Positions 17,227 through 25,844 of a DNA stretch of 64,000 bases are shown one piece after another. Origin of the DNA: an uncultured Oscillospiraceae bacterium (lineage in GTDB: Bacteria > Bacillota > Clostridia > Oscillospirales > Oscillospiraceae); NCBI GenBank assembly GCA_947623745.1, contig CANQHN010000003.1:91934-155933 (forward strand), given 5' to 3'. The position numbers and the translations under genes were made by a program. The notes under the pieces were generated by a model. It ran no database searches and was not told the DNA's origin. It saw nothing but the letters and a program-made list of their open reading frames with translations. Positions within the stretch are counted from its first letter, which is position 1; every line of letters starts with the position of its first letter.

Positions 17227-18609
17227 TTACTCTTTCGCCTTTTTCCACTGGCTCACGGGGATCACCAGGTCCCCGTCCCGCCAGAGGAACAGGGGCCGGC
17301 GGGCCGCCGGTCTGGACTGTCTCTCCCCCGCCGGGAGCTGTTCCTCCCGGAACACCCCCAGTATCAGGCCCACCAGGGCCAGGTTCATCACCATGTACGT
17401 CCCGCCGGTGGACAGCAGGGGCAGCACCAGGGGGCTTACCGCCGGAAAGCCCAGATCGTAGGCGAGGTAGACGGCGGTCTCCGCCGCCAAGACCGTCAGA
17501 GCTGACAGGGACAGCAGCCGTCCCAGCGGACCCCTCTGCCGCAGACAGCGCCGGAAGGCAAAGACGAACAGGGCCGCCAGCAGGGCGATCAGGGCCAGCC
17601 CCACGGCCCAGCCCATGCGGCCGATCACCCAGGCCAGCCACAGGTCGGTGTCGATCCGGCCGGCAAAGTAGTCGTCACGCACGGCGCCCTCCCCCAGCCA
17701 CACGGCCCCGGCCAGCAGCTCCCGGATCCGGAGGACCCAGAATCCCCCGCCATCGGAAAACTCCCCGGGATGGAGAAGGGTGTCCAGCCGGGCAAGCAGA
17801 TAGGGCGAGACACCGATCTGCACCAGCACACCGCCGGCCGCCGCCAGGACCAGCAGGGCCAGCGCAATCAGCCCGGCCTTTTTGGACACCCGGTCCCACC
17901 CGGAGCACACCGCGCCGATCAGCACCGCCAGACAGGCGGCACCGGCCACCAGCGCCGCCGCCAGGGACGGGGCGATCATCGCTATGAGGAGCATGGGGAG
18001 CGCCGCCAGGATGGCCAGGACGAGACCGGGCCGTCCCGACCGGCGCAGCCGCCAGACCAGGGGCGCGTAGCAGAAGGTGGGTAGCACCAAGGCGGCCCAG
18101 GCCGCCGGATAGCGCAGCGCGCGGCTGCCGCTGTACCAGCGGCACCAGACCAGAAAGAGCGCCAGCGCGGCCATTGAGATTATGTAAACTAAAACCGGAC
18201 GCCGGCCCAGCCAGCGGTAGTCTGCGAAGTAGAGCACCAACATCCCCGCCGCCCCCAGCAGCACGGACAGCAGAACGACTCGCTTGGACGGGGCCAAGCT
18301 CAGGCTCTGCATGGCGGCGGAGTGCTGGATCATCACCCCGGCGGACAGGATCACCCCCACCAGGGCCAGCAGGCCCCACTGGGCCTTGGGCCGGTGGGCC
18401 CGGTCCAGCCCACGCCCCACCTCCACCGGGTCGCCCATCTGCCGCACGCTCTCTGCCTCGGCGGCGTCCGGGTCCATCCCCTGGGCGATCAGCGCGTCCC
18501 GCTGGTCCAGCAGGTGGGTGCGCAGCTCGGTCTCCAGACCAGCGCGGGCCCGGCGCCAGCGGATCTGCTCGGACACGTCGGCCAGATAGTTCTCGATCCG
18601 GTCAGCCAT
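17227..18609 (-). CDS. FtsW/RodA-like protein with N-terminal HAAS/DUF1700-like segment
   Basis: 460 aa. Residues 1-75 are soluble and helical (ENYLADVSEQIRWRRARAGL, MDPDAAEAESVRQMGDPVEV), the pattern of the domain that accompanies PadR regulators. About ten membrane helices follow with FtsW/RodA/SpoVE hallmarks: DTDLWLAWVIGRMGWAVGL corresponds to the usual HTDFIFA...GE..GFIG, and STGGTYMVMNLALVGLILG to SYGGSSL. The usual His before the Asp is Asp here. SEDS proteins polymerise peptidoglycan; whether this one is active is open. The start overlaps the padR stop by 8 bases. Confidence 0.82.
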   Translation of the reverse strand: MADRIENYLADVSEQIRWRRARAGLETELRTHLLDQRDALIAQGMDPDAAEAESVRQMGDPVEVGRGLDRAHRPKAQWGLLALVGVILSAGVMIQHSAAMQSLSLAPSKRVVLLSVLLGAAGMLVLYFADYRWLGRRPVLVYIISMAALALFLVWCRWYSGSRALRYPAAWAALVLPTFCYAPLVWRLRRSGRPGLVLAILAALPMLLIAMIAPSLAAALVAGAACLAVLIGAVCSGWDRVSKKAGLIALALLVLAAAGGVLVQIGVSPYLLARLDTLLHPGEFSDGGGFWVLRIRELLAGAVWLGEGAVRDDYFAGRIDTDLWLAWVIGRMGWAVGLALIALLAALFVFAFRRCLRQRGPLGRLLSLSALTVLAAETAVYLAYDLGFPAVSPLVLPLLSTGGTYMVMNLALVGLILGVFREEQLPAGERQSRPAARRPLFLWRDGDLVIPVSQWKKAKE

Positions 18610-18946
18610 AGCACAGCCCTCCCTCCAGCACCCTGTTCACCGCGCGGGAGTAGCTGCGCCACTGCGCCTGCTTCACCGAGAGCTGTTCCCGCCCAAGTTT
18701 TGTCAAGTGGTAATACCTGCGGGGCCGCGCGCTGTCCGTCTCCTCCTGCCAGGAGGAGATCCACCCCTTGTCCTCCAGGCCGTGGAGCAGTGGGTACAGG
18801 GTCCCCGCCTTCAAATCGAAGGTGTGGTCGGAACGGCGGCGCAGCTCCTCGATCATCTGGTAGCCGTACATGTCCTGCTCCCGGAGCAGGGCCATGATCA
18901 GCATCCCGCCCTCCCCGGCCAGGGGGTTCCTCTCGTTGGGCATCAT
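18602..18946 (-). CDS. PadR-family transcriptional regulator
   Basis: 114 aa. PadR winged helix with GGMLIMALLREQDMYGYQMI, TFDLKAGTLYPLLHGLEDKG and RPRRYYHLTKLGREQL. It is translationally coupled to the FtsW-like gene, whose N-terminal segment is the usual PadR-linked module, so the two probably form a regulator/target pair. A palindrome in its promoter (18959-18977) is the likely operator. Confidence 0.95.
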   Translation of the reverse strand: MMPNERNPLAGEGGMLIMALLREQDMYGYQMIEELRRRSDHTFDLKAGTLYPLLHGLEDKGWISSWQEETDSARPRRYYHLTKLGREQLSVKQAQWRSYSRAVNRVLEGGLCYG

Positions 18947-18958
18947 ATCGGCCTCCTA

Positions 18959-19002
18959 TATATAGACTATCTATATAATAACACAGGAACGGCAGTTGTC
19001 AA
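18959..19002 (-). promoter_or_regulatory. Promoter and operator of the second padR unit
   Basis: Minus strand: TTGACA (18997-19002), 16 bases, TATTAT (18975-18980). The perfect inverted repeat TATATAGA-n3-TCTATATA (18959-18977) overlaps the -10 and start site, as expected for autorepression. Its sequence differs completely from the operator of the first padR (4253-4295). Confidence 0.75.
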
Positions 19003-19007
19003 GGGGA

Positions 19008-19043
19008 AAATAAAAGAGCGCCCGTCTGCTTGGACGGGCGCTC
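19008..19043 (-). terminator. glnN terminator
   Basis: Stem GAGCGCCCGTC/GACGGGCGCTC (19016-19026, 19033-19043) followed on the minus strand by TTTTATTTT; 25 bases past the glnN stop. Confidence 0.88.
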
Positions 19044-19068
19044 GGTTTTGTGCGGTAAAAACTGGTGT

Positions 19069-21174
19069 TTACACCTCGAACATCAGGTCGCCGTAGGTGG
19101 GAACCGGCCACAGGTCCTTGTCCACCAGCAGCTCCAGCTCGTCCACGGGGGTGCGCAGGGCCTTCATGGCGGGGACGATCTTGTCGTGGTAGAAGTGGGC
19201 CATCTCCTCCACGTCCTGGATGGTGTCCACGTAGGCGGCCAGGGTCTTGAGCTCCTCCAGGGCCTTGCTGGTGGCGGTCAGCCGCTCGCTGCACTTGTAG
19301 AGCAGGTCCTTCTGGACGGCCAGGTTGGCGTCCGGGCAGGCGGCGGACACAGAGGTGATGGACTGGGCCAGCTTGGTGGTGTAGTTGATGACGGCGGGGA
19401 TGTAGTGCTTGCTGGCCATGTGGATCATGGTGCGGGCCTCGATCTTGAGCACCTTGGCGTAGGTCTCATAGCGGATCTCGGCGCGGGACTCCAGCTCGGC
19501 GCGGGTGTAGATGTTGAACTTCTCGTACAGGGCCACGGCCTTGTCGGTGACCAGGGAGGGCACCGCGTCTACCAGGGAGTGCAGGTTGGGCAGGCCCCGG
19601 CGCTCGGCCTCCTCCACCCACTCGTCGGAGTAGCCGTTGCCGTTGAAGATGATGCGGTGGTGCTCGGTCATCAGGTCGTGGATGAGCTTGTGGCAGGCGG
19701 AGGGGAAGTCCTCGGCCTGCTCCAGCACGTCGGCGGCGTCAGACAGAGCCTCGGCCACGATGGAGTTCAGGGTGATGTTGGCGTCGGCGATGGTGTCGGA
19801 GGAGCCCACCATGCGGAACTCGAACTTGTTGCCGGTGAAGGCGAAGGGGGAGGTGCGGTTGCGGTCGGTGGCGTCCTTGTTGATGATGGGCACGGTGGAG
19901 ATGCCGGAGTCCAGGTGGCCGGCGGCCAGCAGGCTGATGGAGTCGGCGTTGGAGACAATCTGGCTGACCACGCTGTCCAGCTGGTCGCCCAGGAAGATGG
20001 AGATGATGGCCGGGGGCGCCTCCTGGGCGCCCAGGCGGTGCTCGTTGCCCACGCAGGAGGCGGAGCAGCGCAGGATGTCGGCGTGCTTATCCACGGCGGC
20101 CATGATGCAGGCCAGCACCAGCAGGAACTGCAGGTTCTCGTTGGGGGTGTCGCCGGGGTCCAGCAGGTTCTCGCCGGTGTCGGTGCCGATGGACCAGTTG
20201 TTGTGCTTGCCGGAGCCGTTGACGCCGGCGTAGGGCTTCTCGTGGAGCAGGCACACCAGGCCGTGGCGGGTGGCGACCCGCTTCATGGTCTCCATGGCCA
20301 GCTGGTTCTGGTCCACAGCCAGGTTGACGTTGGTGTAGACGGGGGCCATCTCATGCTGGGCGGGGGCCACCTCGTTGTGCTGGGTGGTGGCGGGGATGCC
20401 CAGCTTCCACAGCTCCTGGTTCAGGTCGGCCATGAAAGCGCCCACCCGCTCGCGGATGACGCCGAAGTACTGGTCGTCCAGCTCCTGGCCCTTGGGGGCG
20501 GGGGCGCCGAACAGGGTGCGGCCGGTGTAGATGAGGTCACGGCGCTTCAGGTACTTCTCCCGGTCCACCAGGAAGTACTCCTGCTCGGGACCCACAGAGG
20601 GGGTGACCTTTTTCACGTCGGTCTTGCCGAACAGCCTCAGGATGCGCCGGGCCTGGACGTCGATGGCCTCCATGGAGCGCAGCAGCGGGGTCTTTTTATC
20701 CAGGGCCTCGCCGGTGTAGGAGACGAAGATCGTGGGGATACACAGGATGGTGCCGGCGGACATCTCCTTGACGAAGGCGGGAGAGGTCATATCCCAGGCG
20801 GTGTAACCCCGGGCGTAGTGGGTGGCGCGCAGGCCGCCGGAGGGGAAGGAGGACGCGTCGGGCTCGCCCATGATGAGCTGCTTGCCGGTGAGGGCCAGCA
20901 GGGTCTTGCTGTCCTCCGGCGCGGTGATGAAGGAGTCGTGCTTCTCGGCGGTGACGCCGGTCAGCGGCTGGAACCAGTGGGTGTAGTGGGTAGCGCCCTT
21001 CTCCACCGCCCAGTCCTTCATGGCGTTGGCCACCTCGTCGGCGGTGGCCATGGAGATGCTGCCGCCGTTCTCGATGACGTTGACGACCTCTCTATACACC
21101 TTCTTGGGGAGGCGCTCCTTCATGACAGACATGCTGAATACGTTGCTGCCGAAAACTTCCGTGATGCTGCTCAT
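19069..21174 (-). CDS. glnN: Type III glutamine synthetase GlnN
   Basis: 701 aa, the GSIII size, far larger than GSI. The N-terminal GSIII signature ([20 protein letters not shown]), [23 protein letters not shown] and [20 protein letters not shown] are present. It makes glutamine from glutamate, ammonia and ATP. I start at ATG 21174 (AAAGGA 11 bases upstream) rather than GTG 21183, which sits 2 bases from the RBS. It diverges from glnA and the ANTAR gene; its leader carries a probable ANTAR-responsive attenuator. Confidence 0.96.
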   Translation of the reverse strand: MSSITEVFGSNVFSMSVMKERLPKKVYREVVNVIENGGSISMATADEVANAMKDWAVEKGATHYTHWFQPLTGVTAEKHDSFITAPEDSKTLLALTGKQLIMGEPDASSFPSGGLRATHYARGYTAWDMTSPAFVKEMSAGTILCIPTIFVSYTGEALDKKTPLLRSMEAIDVQARRILRLFGKTDVKKVTPSVGPEQEYFLVDREKYLKRRDLIYTGRTLFGAPAPKGQELDDQYFGVIRERVGAFMADLNQELWKLGIPATTQHNEVAPAQHEMAPVYTNVNLAVDQNQLAMETMKRVATRHGLVCLLHEKPYAGVNGSGKHNNWSIGTDTGENLLDPGDTPNENLQFLLVLACIMAAVDKHADILRCSASCVGNEHRLGAQEAPPAIISIFLGDQLDSVVSQIVSNADSISLLAAGHLDSGISTVPIINKDATDRNRTSPFAFTGNKFEFRMVGSSDTIADANITLNSIVAEALSDAADVLEQAEDFPSACHKLIHDLMTEHHRIIFNGNGYSDEWVEEAERRGLPNLHSLVDAVPSLVTDKAVALYEKFNIYTRAELESRAEIRYETYAKVLKIEARTMIHMASKHYIPAVINYTTKLAQSITSVSAACPDANLAVQKDLLYKCSERLTATSKALEELKTLAAYVDTIQDVEEMAHFYHDKIVPAMKALRTPVDELELLVDKDLWPVPTYGDLMFEV

Positions 21175-21226
21175 TTCACTCACGATCCTTTCCTGATTGA
21201 AGAAAAGACTTCCCGCCGCCGGTACG

Positions 21227-21299
21227 AAAAAAGCGGCAAAGACCCCATTTGCGGACGTCCTTGTCGCAGCGCTCCCAGCGGCGATCCCTATCGTGGGAT
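21227..21299 (-). promoter_or_regulatory. Putative ANTAR-type attenuator in the glnN leader
   Basis: Read on the minus strand: hairpin P1 ATCCC-ACGATA-GGGAT (21299-21284), 15 bases, hairpin P2 TGCGAC-AAGGAC-GTCCGCA (21268-21250, one bulged C), both with six-base loops. An intrinsic terminator (21267-21233, stem GCGACAAGGAC with GGTCTTTGCCGC, one mismatch) ending in TTTTTT (21227-21232) uses the same bases as P2, so the two folds exclude each other. This is the arrangement ANTAR proteins use for antitermination, and an ANTAR gene lies beside it at 23068. P2's loop has the expected A1 and G4; P1's has A1 but A at position 4. Confidence 0.65.
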
Positions 21300-21314
21300 T
21301 GCCCTTCTGCCCTT

Positions 21315-21343
21315 ACCATACTCCAACGCCCCGGCTTTTGCAA
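21315..21343 (-). promoter_or_regulatory. glnN promoter
   Basis: Minus strand: TTGCAA (21338-21343), 17 bases, TATGGT (21315-21320). Transcription would start about 10 bases before hairpin P1. From 21344 to 21602 I see no gene or clear element. Confidence 0.65.
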
Positions 21344-21602
21344 GTGTTTTTTGACAGTGTATCGGCAACTTCATTCATTTTCCCAAGTTTTTTCCTCTCA
21401 CCGCGCCCGACTTTGTACGGAATTTCATCAGGGTACCCGGCGCGAAATGTCAGACGAAGTGCTTGAACCGTCAATTTTTCTGCGGACAGGCCCTGAATCA
21501 TGCGGAATGATTGGCCTTTTGCAAGAAAATACCGCTTTTCTGGAGGGTGCCGCGCCGGCTCCCCTGCCCGGCGGCGGCCCTCTGACCTCCTGCAAATTAT
21601 GC

Positions 21603-21632
21603 TTGACAGACCTGTTTCGTTCGTGCAATACT
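21603..21632 (+). promoter_or_regulatory. glnA promoter
   Basis: TTGACA (21603-21608) with AATACT (21627-21632) 18 bases downstream, about 68 bases before the glnA ATG. No attenuator hairpins lie in this short leader. Confidence 0.6.
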
Positions 21633-21699
21633 GTCAGAAAGATCGATCCCGCCCGCGCGCCGGGCCGGACATACGAATTTGGAAGGGAGCAGGCTGGAT

Positions 21700-23031
21700 A
21701 TGGCATACACCAAGGAGGATATTATCCGCATCGTCCATGACGAGGACATCGAGTTCATCCGGATGCAGTTTGTAGACATCTTCGGTCAGCTGAAAAATGT
21801 GGCCATCACCGCCTCCCAGGTGGAGAAAGCGGTCAACAACCAGATTATGTTCGACGGCTCCTCCATCGAGGGATACACCCGGATCAACGAGTCCGACCAG
21901 TACCTCTACCCCGACCTGAACAGCTTCGCCGTTTTCCCCTGGCGTCCCTCCCAGGGCCGGGTGGCGCGGCTGATCTGCGACGTGTACAACACCGACGGCA
22001 CCCCCTTTGTGGGCGACCCCCGGGGCGTGCTGCGCCGGGAGCTGCGCCACTGCCAGGAGATGGGGTTCGATACCTTCAACATCGGCCCGGAGCTGGAGTT
22101 CTTCCTCTTTGAGACGGACGACCTGGGCCGGGCCACCACGATCACCCGGGACGAGGCGGGCTACTTCGACCTGGGCCCTCTGGACCATGGCGAGTCCACC
22201 CGCCGGGAGATCTGCATGAACCTGGAGGAGATGGGCTTTGAGATCGAGGCCAGCCACCATGAGTGCGCCGCCGGCCAACACGAGATCGACTTCAAGTACT
22301 GCGAGGCCATGGAGGGCTCGGACAAGATCATGACCTTCAAGCTGGCGGTCAAGACCCTGGCCCAGAAGAACGGCCTGCACGCCACCTTCATGCCCAAGCC
22401 CGTCTTTGGCAAGGCAGGCTCCGGGATGCACCTGAACATGTCCCTGTTCAAGGATGGGAAGAACGTGTTCTACGATGCCGGAGGCAAACACTGCCTCTCC
22501 CCTGTCGCCTACCACTTTATCGCCGGCCTCATGGCCCACGCCAAGGGCCTGACCGCCATCACCAACCCCCTGGTCAACTCCTACAAGCGCCTGGTGCCCG
22601 GCTACGAGGCCCCCTGCTACTGCGCCTGGTCGGCCTCCAACCGCTCCGCCCTGGTGCGCATCCCCTTCGCCACGGAGCACGCCACCCGGGTGGAGCTGCG
22701 CAGCCCCGACCCCTGCTGCAACCCCTATCTTGCGGTGGCCCTGTGTCTGGCCGCCGGGCTGGACGGCATCGAGCGGGGCCTGACCCCGCCGCCGGAGATC
22801 ACCGGCAATCTCTTTGAGATGGACGAGGACGACCGGCTTCGCCTCGGACTGGAGGCGCTGCCCACCTCCCTGCCCGACGCGCTCTCCGCCCTCCAGGCGG
22901 ACCAGCTGCTGATGGACGTGCTGGGCGAACACATCTCCAGCCGCTACCTCCAGGGCAAGCAGGCCGAGTGGCGGGAGTACTGCACCCGCGTGTCCAACTG
23001 GGAGCTGGAGAAGTATCTGGTCACCTACTGA
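21700..23031 (+). CDS. glnA: Type I glutamine synthetase GlnA
   Basis: 443 aa from ATG 21700 (RBS GGAAGGGAG); an upstream TTG would swallow the RBS. The N-terminal beta-grasp domain (MFDGSSIEGYTRINESDQYL) and the catalytic domain motifs GPELEFFLF, NKxN-type loop KRLVPGYEAPCYCAWSASNR and RIPFATEHATRVELRSPDP are intact. It forms the dodecameric GSI. Co-orientation with the ANTAR gene 36 bases downstream suggests a nitrogen-control operon. Confidence 0.97.
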   Translation: MAYTKEDIIRIVHDEDIEFIRMQFVDIFGQLKNVAITASQVEKAVNNQIMFDGSSIEGYTRINESDQYLYPDLNSFAVFPWRPSQGRVARLICDVYNTDGTPFVGDPRGVLRRELRHCQEMGFDTFNIGPELEFFLFETDDLGRATTITRDEAGYFDLGPLDHGESTRREICMNLEEMGFEIEASHHECAAGQHEIDFKYCEAMEGSDKIMTFKLAVKTLAQKNGLHATFMPKPVFGKAGSGMHLNMSLFKDGKNVFYDAGGKHCLSPVAYHFIAGLMAHAKGLTAITNPLVNSYKRLVPGYEAPCYCAWSASNRSALVRIPFATEHATRVELRSPDPCCNPYLAVALCLAAGLDGIERGLTPPPEITGNLFEMDEDDRLRLGLEALPTSLPDALSALQADQLLMDVLGEHISSRYLQGKQAEWREYCTRVSNWELEKYLVTY

Positions 23032-23067
23032 TATCCCAAAATCCCGACGGAGAGGAGTTGAGAAGCC

Positions 23068-23598
23068 TTGGACACTGTCATTGTCGCCTTTGAGCGGGAG
23101 AGCCTGAGCCGGAAGTTCTGTGACCTGCTGGAGGACACCGGCACGGCCCGCTGTGTGGTGTGCACCTCGGGCAGTCAGGTGCGCCGGGCCCTCAACACCC
23201 AGCAGGTCTACTGCGTCATCGCCGGCTGCCGGCTGTCCGACGGGCCGTCGGAGTGGCTGGTGGGGGACCTGCCCTCCTGCGCCTCCCTGCTGATGGTGGG
23301 CCCTCAGCACCAGCTGGACCTGTGCTCCAACCCGGACATCTATAAGCTGGCCACCCCTGTGCGGCGGGAGGACGCGGTGAACACCGTCGCCCTGCTCAAC
23401 CAGTTCGGCCACCGGATGGAGCGGTTCGTCCGCTCCCGGCGCACCCAAGCGGAGCAGGATCTGGTCGGCCAGGCCAAGGCCGCGCTGATGGAGCGCTACG
23501 GCATGACCGAGGAGGAGGCCCACCGCACCATCCAGAAGCGGGCGATGAACTCCGGCTGCCGGCTGGTCCAGGCCGCCCAGAAGATCCTATCCGAGTGA
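23068..23598 (+). CDS. ANTAR-domain antitermination regulator with pseudo-receiver
   Basis: 176 aa; TTG start with GGAGAGGAG upstream. The C-terminal 55 residues are an ANTAR domain (QAKAALMERYGMTEEEAHRTIQ, then AMNSGCRLVQAAQKIL), which binds paired RNA hairpins and prevents termination. Residues 1-115 have a receiver-like fold pattern, but the phosphoacceptor position reads VIAGCRLSDG, without the usual Asp after the beta-3 strand, so control by phosphorylation is doubtful. Its location beside both glutamine synthetase genes, and the hairpins in the glnN leader, point to nitrogen regulation. Confidence 0.92.
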   Translation: MDTVIVAFERESLSRKFCDLLEDTGTARCVVCTSGSQVRRALNTQQVYCVIAGCRLSDGPSEWLVGDLPSCASLLMVGPQHQLDLCSNPDIYKLATPVRREDAVNTVALLNQFGHRMERFVRSRRTQAEQDLVGQAKAALMERYGMTEEEAHRTIQKRAMNSGCRLVQAAQKILSE

Positions 23599-23604
23599 AC
23601 GCCG

Positions 23605-23640
23605 CGCCCGCCCCTTTCCGGGGCGGGCGTTCTGTTTTTT
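23605..23640 (+). terminator. glnA-ANTAR terminator
   Basis: Perfect 10-bp stem CGCCCGCCCC/GGGGCGGGCG (23605-23614 and 23620-23629), then TTCTGTTTTTT, 6 bases past the ANTAR stop. Confidence 0.88.
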
Positions 23641-23696
23641 CAGAGGCGCGCATACCCTGTTCCGCGGCCCTCCGCCGCGGAAAGGAGCTGCGCCAG

Positions 23697-24503
23697 ATGC
23701 GCTTTACCAAGATGCACGGGCTGGGCAATGACTATATTTATGTAAACTTTATTGATAAGATCCCGGACGACCTCTCCGCCCTCGCCTCCGCCATGTCCCA
23801 CCGCCATTTCGGCGTGGGGGCCGACGGGCTCATCGCCATCGGCCCCGGACAGACGGGGGATTTCACCATGGTCATGTACAACGCGGACGGCTCCCGGGGC
23901 GAGATGTGCGGCAACGGCATCCGCTGCCTGGGGAAATACGTCTTTGACAAGGGGCTGACGGACAGGACGGAGCTGGTCATTGACACGCCGGCGGGGCAGC
24001 GCGCCCTCACCCTCCACCCCGGCCAAAACGGCGTGGAGTTGGTGAGTGTGGATATGGGAGGACCGCTTGTTTTTCCTGAAATTTCAATTGCAATAAAGGA
24101 AATTAGCTATACAGGGTTTCTGGTCTCCATGGGCAACCCCCACCTCGTCATTTTCTGCCCGGACCCGGAGCGGGTCCCCCTGGAGCGGGTGGGTCCCGCC
24201 CTGGAGCGCCATCCCCTTTTCCCTAACCGCACCAACGTGGAGTTCGCCGCCCGGACAGCGGACGGTCTGCGGCTGCGGGTGTGGGAGAGGGGCAGCGGCG
24301 AGACCCTGGCCTGCGGAACAGGAGCCTGCGCCGCCTTTGCCGCCGCCCGCCAGAGCGGACTGTGCGGGGACGAGGCCGCGGTCCACCTCCCCGGCGGAGC
24401 GCTTCAATTGTGTTATGTTAACTCAACAGACCACATCCGCATGACCGGCCCCGCCGTCACCGTTTTTGAGGGAGAATGGCCGGGATCACCATTTTTTGAT
24501 TGA
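23697..24503 (+). CDS. dapF: Diaminopimelate epimerase DapF
   Basis: 268 aa from ATG 23697 (AAGGAG 9 bases upstream). It interconverts LL- and meso-diaminopimelate for lysine and peptidoglycan. Catalytic cysteines are Cys71 (EMCGNGIRCLG) and Cys206 (LACGTGACAAF). Oddly, the gene contains three short AT-rich islands (23731-23760, 24061-24115, 24404-24430) in otherwise GC-rich coding sequence. dapL follows with its own promoter inside the dapF 3' end. Confidence 0.96.
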   Translation: MRFTKMHGLGNDYIYVNFIDKIPDDLSALASAMSHRHFGVGADGLIAIGPGQTGDFTMVMYNADGSRGEMCGNGIRCLGKYVFDKGLTDRTELVIDTPAGQRALTLHPGQNGVELVSVDMGGPLVFPEISIAIKEISYTGFLVSMGNPHLVIFCPDPERVPLERVGPALERHPLFPNRTNVEFAARTADGLRLRVWERGSGETLACGTGACAAFAAARQSGLCGDEAAVHLPGGALQLCYVNSTDHIRMTGPAVTVFEGEWPGSPFFD

Positions 24504-24528
24504 CAAGCGCCCCGTTTCGGGGGATAAT
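24500..24528 (+). promoter_or_regulatory. dapL promoter
   Basis: TTGACA (24500-24505), 17 bases, GATAAT (24523-24528); the -35 overlaps the dapF stop. Confidence 0.8.
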
Positions 24529-24570
24529 GGTGGGCGATATGATTTTGACGCACAAAGGAGTGTCCCTCTC

Positions 24571-25791
24571 ATGGCAAATGTCAACCAGAACTACCTCAAG
24601 CTGCCCGGCAGCTACCTGTTTTCGGAGATTGGCCGCCGGGTGCGGGCCTTCTCCCAGGAGGGGACTCCCATGCCCCTCATCCGCCTGGGGATCGGCGATG
24701 TGACCCAGCCCCTGGCCCCCGCCGTGGTGGAGGCCATGGTGAAGGCGTCGAAGGAGATGGGAGACAAGGCCACCTTCCGCGGCTACTGCGAGGAGACCTG
24801 CACCGCCTACGACTTCCTCCGCTTCGCCATCCAGGACGACTACCGCCGCCGGGGCGTGGAGATTGCCGACGACGAGATCTTCGTGTCCGACGGCGCCAAG
24901 AGCGACTGCGGCATGATCGGCGATATCTTCTCCGCCGACAACGTGGTGGCGGTGTGCGACCCGGTCTATCCCGTCTATGTGGACACCAACGCCATGGACG
25001 GCCGGGCCGGTGAGTACGACGGCCAGCGCTGGACCAACCTGATCTACCTGCCCTGCACCGCGGAGAACGGCTTCATCCCCGAGCTGCCCCAGGGCCGGGT
25101 GGCCGACCTCATCTACATCTGCTCCCCCAACAACCCCACCGGCGCCGCGGCCACAAAGGAGCAGCTGAAAATGTGGGTGGACTACGCCAACGCCCACGAC
25201 AGCGTGCTCCTCTTCGACAGCGCCTACGAGGCGTTCATCTCTGAGCCCGGCGTGCCCCACTCCATCTTTGAGGTGGAGGGCGCCCGCACCTGCGCCATTG
25301 AGTTCCGCTCCTTCTCCAAGACCGCCGGCTTCACCGGCAACCGCTGCGCCTACACCGTCATCCCCAAGGACCTGGTGCGGGGCGGGGCCAGCCTGAACGC
25401 TCTGTGGAACCGCCGCCGGGGCAGCAAGTTCAACGGCGTGCCCTACGTTATCCAGCGGGCCGCTGAGGCGTCCCTCTCCCCCGAGGGCCGCGTCCAGACC
25501 CAGAAGACCATCGCCTACTACCTCAACAACGCCAAGGTCATCCGCCAGGGCCTGTCCCAGGCCGGGCTGGCCGTCTACGGCGGTGTGAACGCCCCCTACA
25601 TCTGGGCTCAGACCCCCAACGGCATGGGCTCCTGGGAGTTCTTCGACCTGCTGCTGAAGAAGGCCTGTGTGGTCACCACCCCCGGCGCCGGGTTCGGCCC
25701 CAGCGGCGAGGGCTACATCCGTCTGACCGCCTTCGGCGACGCCGCCGCCACCGCGGAGGCGGTAGAGCGGGTGAAGGATATCTTGAAGTAA
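24571..25791 (+). CDS. dapL: LL-diaminopimelate aminotransferase DapL
   Basis: 406 aa, RBS AAAGGAG. Class I/II PLP aminotransferase with the DapL opening NYLKLPGSYLFSEIGRRV, the PLP Asn motif SPNNPTGAAA and the Schiff-base Lys in SFSKTAGFTGNRC. It turns tetrahydrodipicolinate directly into LL-diaminopimelate, bypassing the succinylase or acetylase steps. With dapF upstream it completes the route to meso-diaminopimelate. Confidence 0.96.
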   Translation: MANVNQNYLKLPGSYLFSEIGRRVRAFSQEGTPMPLIRLGIGDVTQPLAPAVVEAMVKASKEMGDKATFRGYCEETCTAYDFLRFAIQDDYRRRGVEIADDEIFVSDGAKSDCGMIGDIFSADNVVAVCDPVYPVYVDTNAMDGRAGEYDGQRWTNLIYLPCTAENGFIPELPQGRVADLIYICSPNNPTGAAATKEQLKMWVDYANAHDSVLLFDSAYEAFISEPGVPHSIFEVEGARTCAIEFRSFSKTAGFTGNRCAYTVIPKDLVRGGASLNALWNRRRGSKFNGVPYVIQRAAEASLSPEGRVQTQKTIAYYLNNAKVIRQGLSQAGLAVYGGVNAPYIWAQTPNGMGSWEFFDLLLKKACVVTTPGAGFGPSGEGYIRLTAFGDAAATAEAVERVKDILK

Positions 25792-25807
25792 AGCGCTTTC
25801 ATAAGCG

Positions 25808-25844
25808 AAAAAAGGTCCCGGGCCATGTGCCCGGGACCTTTTTT
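25808..25844. terminator. Bidirectional terminator between dapL and purF
   Basis: Perfect 10-bp stem GGTCCCGGGC/GCCCGGGACC (25814-25823, 25829-25838) with six A on the left and six T on the right, between converging genes. Confidence 0.92.
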
